Of a DNA stretch of 6,275 nt, positions 5,801 to 6,275 are shown piece after piece. The stretch is from Chloroflexota bacterium (GTDB taxonomy: Bacteria > Chloroflexota > Chloroflexia > JAMDCE01). The first letter of the stretch is position 1. Every line of letters starts with the position of its first letter. The notes under the pieces are model-generated. The model worked only from the letters and a program-made list of their open reading frames with translations, was not told the DNA's origin and searched no databases. A program made the translations under genes and the position numbers. The stretch lies in NCBI GenBank assembly GCA_023489135.1, contig JAMDCE010000014.1, forward strand, positions 1 through 6,275, given 5' to 3'.

Positions 5801-6241
5801 AAACTGGTGGAAGAGGTTGTCGACCGGATGGCGCTGACCACAGCCAAGCACCGCATCCGGGTGGTAAAGGCGGAGCCAGTGCTCGTGCAGGGCGACCGTG
5901 GTCGCCTGGAGCAGGTGCTGATCAACTTGATCGACAACGCCATCAAATATTCACCCAAGGGCGGCGACATAGACCTGGAGGTGGCCGTTCTCGATCACGA
6001 CGCAGTGGTATCGATCAAGGATTATGGCGTAGGTATCCCCAAGGAAAAGCAGGGACGCATCTTCGAGCGATTCTACCGGGCGCATATCGGTACACCATAC
6101 GATTACGGTGGAATGGGCGTGGGGTTGAGCATATCGTTGGAGATTGTTTCGCGACACGGCGGTAGGATGTGGTTTGAGAGCGAGGAGGGCAGGGGAAGCA
6201 CATTCTACTTCAGTCTTCCACTACGAAGCGAGGGTACCTGA
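2807..6241 (+). CDS. Soluble multi-PAS/GAF hybrid-input sensor histidine kinase
   Basis: Two-component sensor kinase of 1144 residues that should autophosphorylate on His and pass the phosphate to an unidentified response regulator. Domain order (approximate residues): PAS1 37-155, PAS2 185-302, PAS3 317-428, a long charged coiled coil 428-485, GAF 485-636, PAS4 645-768, PAS5 791-916, HisKA 917-980, HATPase_c about 1020-1140. The phosphoacceptor is His929 in AAHELKTP, with the E930-x-x-T933 arrangement linked to phosphatase activity in HisKA kinases. The N box includes N1040 and N1044 (NLIDNAIKYS), the G1 box D1072 (DYGVGIP), and the G2 box GGMGVGL at 1101-1107. All catalytic elements are therefore intact. 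No signal peptide or membrane segment is seen, so it should sense cytoplasmic cues. No receiver domain is fused and no response regulator is adjacent, so it is an orphan here. PAS1 and PAS2 share the RGVTYWD motif and are a tandem duplication. The ligands of the PAS and GAF domains cannot be read from sequence. Confidence 0.95.
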   Translation: MTSSRRGSLRRGESIDSGGTIYRSDRLSLTVEEQAAVLSAIFTGSADGMAFIDLDFVIRAANQSLARQIVVPLDKIVGHCGEEVVPGSMEQVEHIYRDIRETGRPFRAEEYPFVFKDQPERGVTYWDSTVSPIYGADGTLLGYLLLLREVTERKRTEEERERLLAQGGGERQNPEELARTLEKERDTLQAIMESTHTQLAYLDAQLNFVRVNSAYAQGSGYSKEALIGRNHFELFPNPENQAIFERVRETGQPVEFQAKPFEFAYLPWRGVTYWDLSLVPVKDRAGRVEGLVLSLLDVTDWVRAEEALRREKEYSEKLVETANVMIVGLDSAGNISLFNQEAEEITGYARDELKGKNWFEVLVPKDRYPLVWKMFTAAMAGAVLPETFENPILTKSGEERYISWRNSEVREQDKVIGTISFGIDISDRKRMEEDLRRARDELEIRVKERTTELAEANEELHTEIAQRELAEEELQARERQQAAVAELGQQALAGLDTSTLMDKAVVLLAQRLQVEYAKVLELLPDGKALLLRAGVGWKEGYVRQATVGAGTDSQAGYTLLSDKPVIVEDLRTETRFSGPPLLREHGVVSGMSVIIAGRDRPFGVLGAHTTRRRTFTQDDISFLQAIANVLAMAIQRKDDDEALRRSEARYRIVADNAYSWEFWISPQRQFLYCSPSCERITGYGAREFEADPDFLSRIVHPDDAPRWVAHRQEVERGITPGELEFRIISRDGRETWISHQCQPVYDADGQFLGTRGSNRDITERKRAEAERERLLTEVEQLAETAQQRASELEAVVESIADEVFVCDKEGRIVDLNQSALKLIGLTRKEEALRPMVDYLHLLKLRHPDGRPVNAEELASSRALRGEIVRDYEEIARELPTQRDVYLLVSAAPIRDLEGNIVGAVQVLSDITRIKELDRLKDQFISVAAHELKTPVAVMKGYAQALLRRVEEFPPQCRKMLGAINRGADRLDMIVKDLLDISRLHLGYLELAKERIELPKLVEEVVDRMALTTAKHRIRVVKAEPVLVQGDRGRLEQVLINLIDNAIKYSPKGGDIDLEVAVLDHDAVVSIKDYGVGIPKEKQGRIFERFYRAHIGTPYDYGGMGVGLSISLEIVSRHGGRMWFESEEGRGSTFYFSLPLRSEGT
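3107..3632 (+). repeat. Tandem PAS duplication inside the kinase gene (444-bp register)
   Basis: GAGACAGGC at 3107-3115 recurs at 3551-3559. A 21-base identical stretch encoding the RGVTYWD region at 3168-3188 recurs at 3612-3632. Both pairs are offset by exactly 444 bp, or 148 codons. The coordinates run from the first marker in copy 1 to the last in copy 2; the full units cover roughly residues 37-184 and 185-332. This points to duplication of a PAS-plus-linker module. Confidence 0.75.
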
Positions 6242-6275
6242 ACCTAATCAGAAGACGGTTTTCCATCCCCGCAGG
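6242..6275. other. Non-coding tail after the histidine kinase stop
   Basis: Only 34 bases remain after the TGA at 6239-6241. No terminator hairpin, start codon with ribosome binding site, or repeat is complete within them, so whether a response regulator gene follows cannot be judged. Confidence 0.5.

Noticed and set aside
4733..5851. Open frame of 372 codons on the minus strand inside the kinase gene
   Set aside because: It is fully antisense to the well-conserved PAS4-PAS5-HisKA region, shows no recognisable domain and has no ribosome binding site context. Long antisense frames are common opposite high-GC genes.

Overview
This looks like a bacterial chromosomal window of moderately high GC, most plausibly from Chloroflexota (Anaerolineae- or Dehalococcoidia-like). 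That placement is an inference from protein style only: a CoaE with the opening VIGLTGNIACGKS and an AIKLIE motif, a bifunctional phosphoglucose/phosphomannose isomerase, and a histidine kinase with the ATP-lid wording GTPYDYGGMGVGLSIS. No rRNA, tRNA, transposon, integrase, CRISPR array or phage gene was seen.

Layout. (1) 1-767, plus strand: the 3' part of a bifunctional phosphoglucose/phosphomannose isomerase gene whose start lies left of the window. (2) 718-1338, minus strand: coaE, dephospho-CoA kinase, converging on the isomerase gene with a 50-bp coding overlap. (3) 1353-2420, minus strand: an AI-2E (UPF0118) family membrane protein just upstream of coaE; the 14-bp gap suggests one transcription unit. 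(4) About 2421-2806: a divergent intergenic region dense in inverted repeats. It holds a near-consensus sigma-54-type -24/-12 element, an overlapping sigma-70-like promoter, a GC-rich hairpin followed by TTTT, a possible 40-codon leader ORF, and a clear Shine-Dalgarno sequence for the next gene. (5) 2807-6241, plus strand: a 1144-residue soluble sensor histidine kinase with the order PAS-PAS-PAS-GAF-PAS-PAS-HisKA-HATPase_c. (6) 6242-6275: a short tail with nothing recognisable.

The isomerase and CoaE serve central metabolism (hexose phosphate interconversion and the last step of CoA synthesis), and the AI-2E protein is a transporter-like membrane protein. The histidine kinase has no response regulator in the window, so its partner is unknown. 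I found no convincing new multi-gene system. The parts most worth a second look are the leader and promoter region of the kinase gene and the tandemly duplicated PAS modules at its N-terminus.
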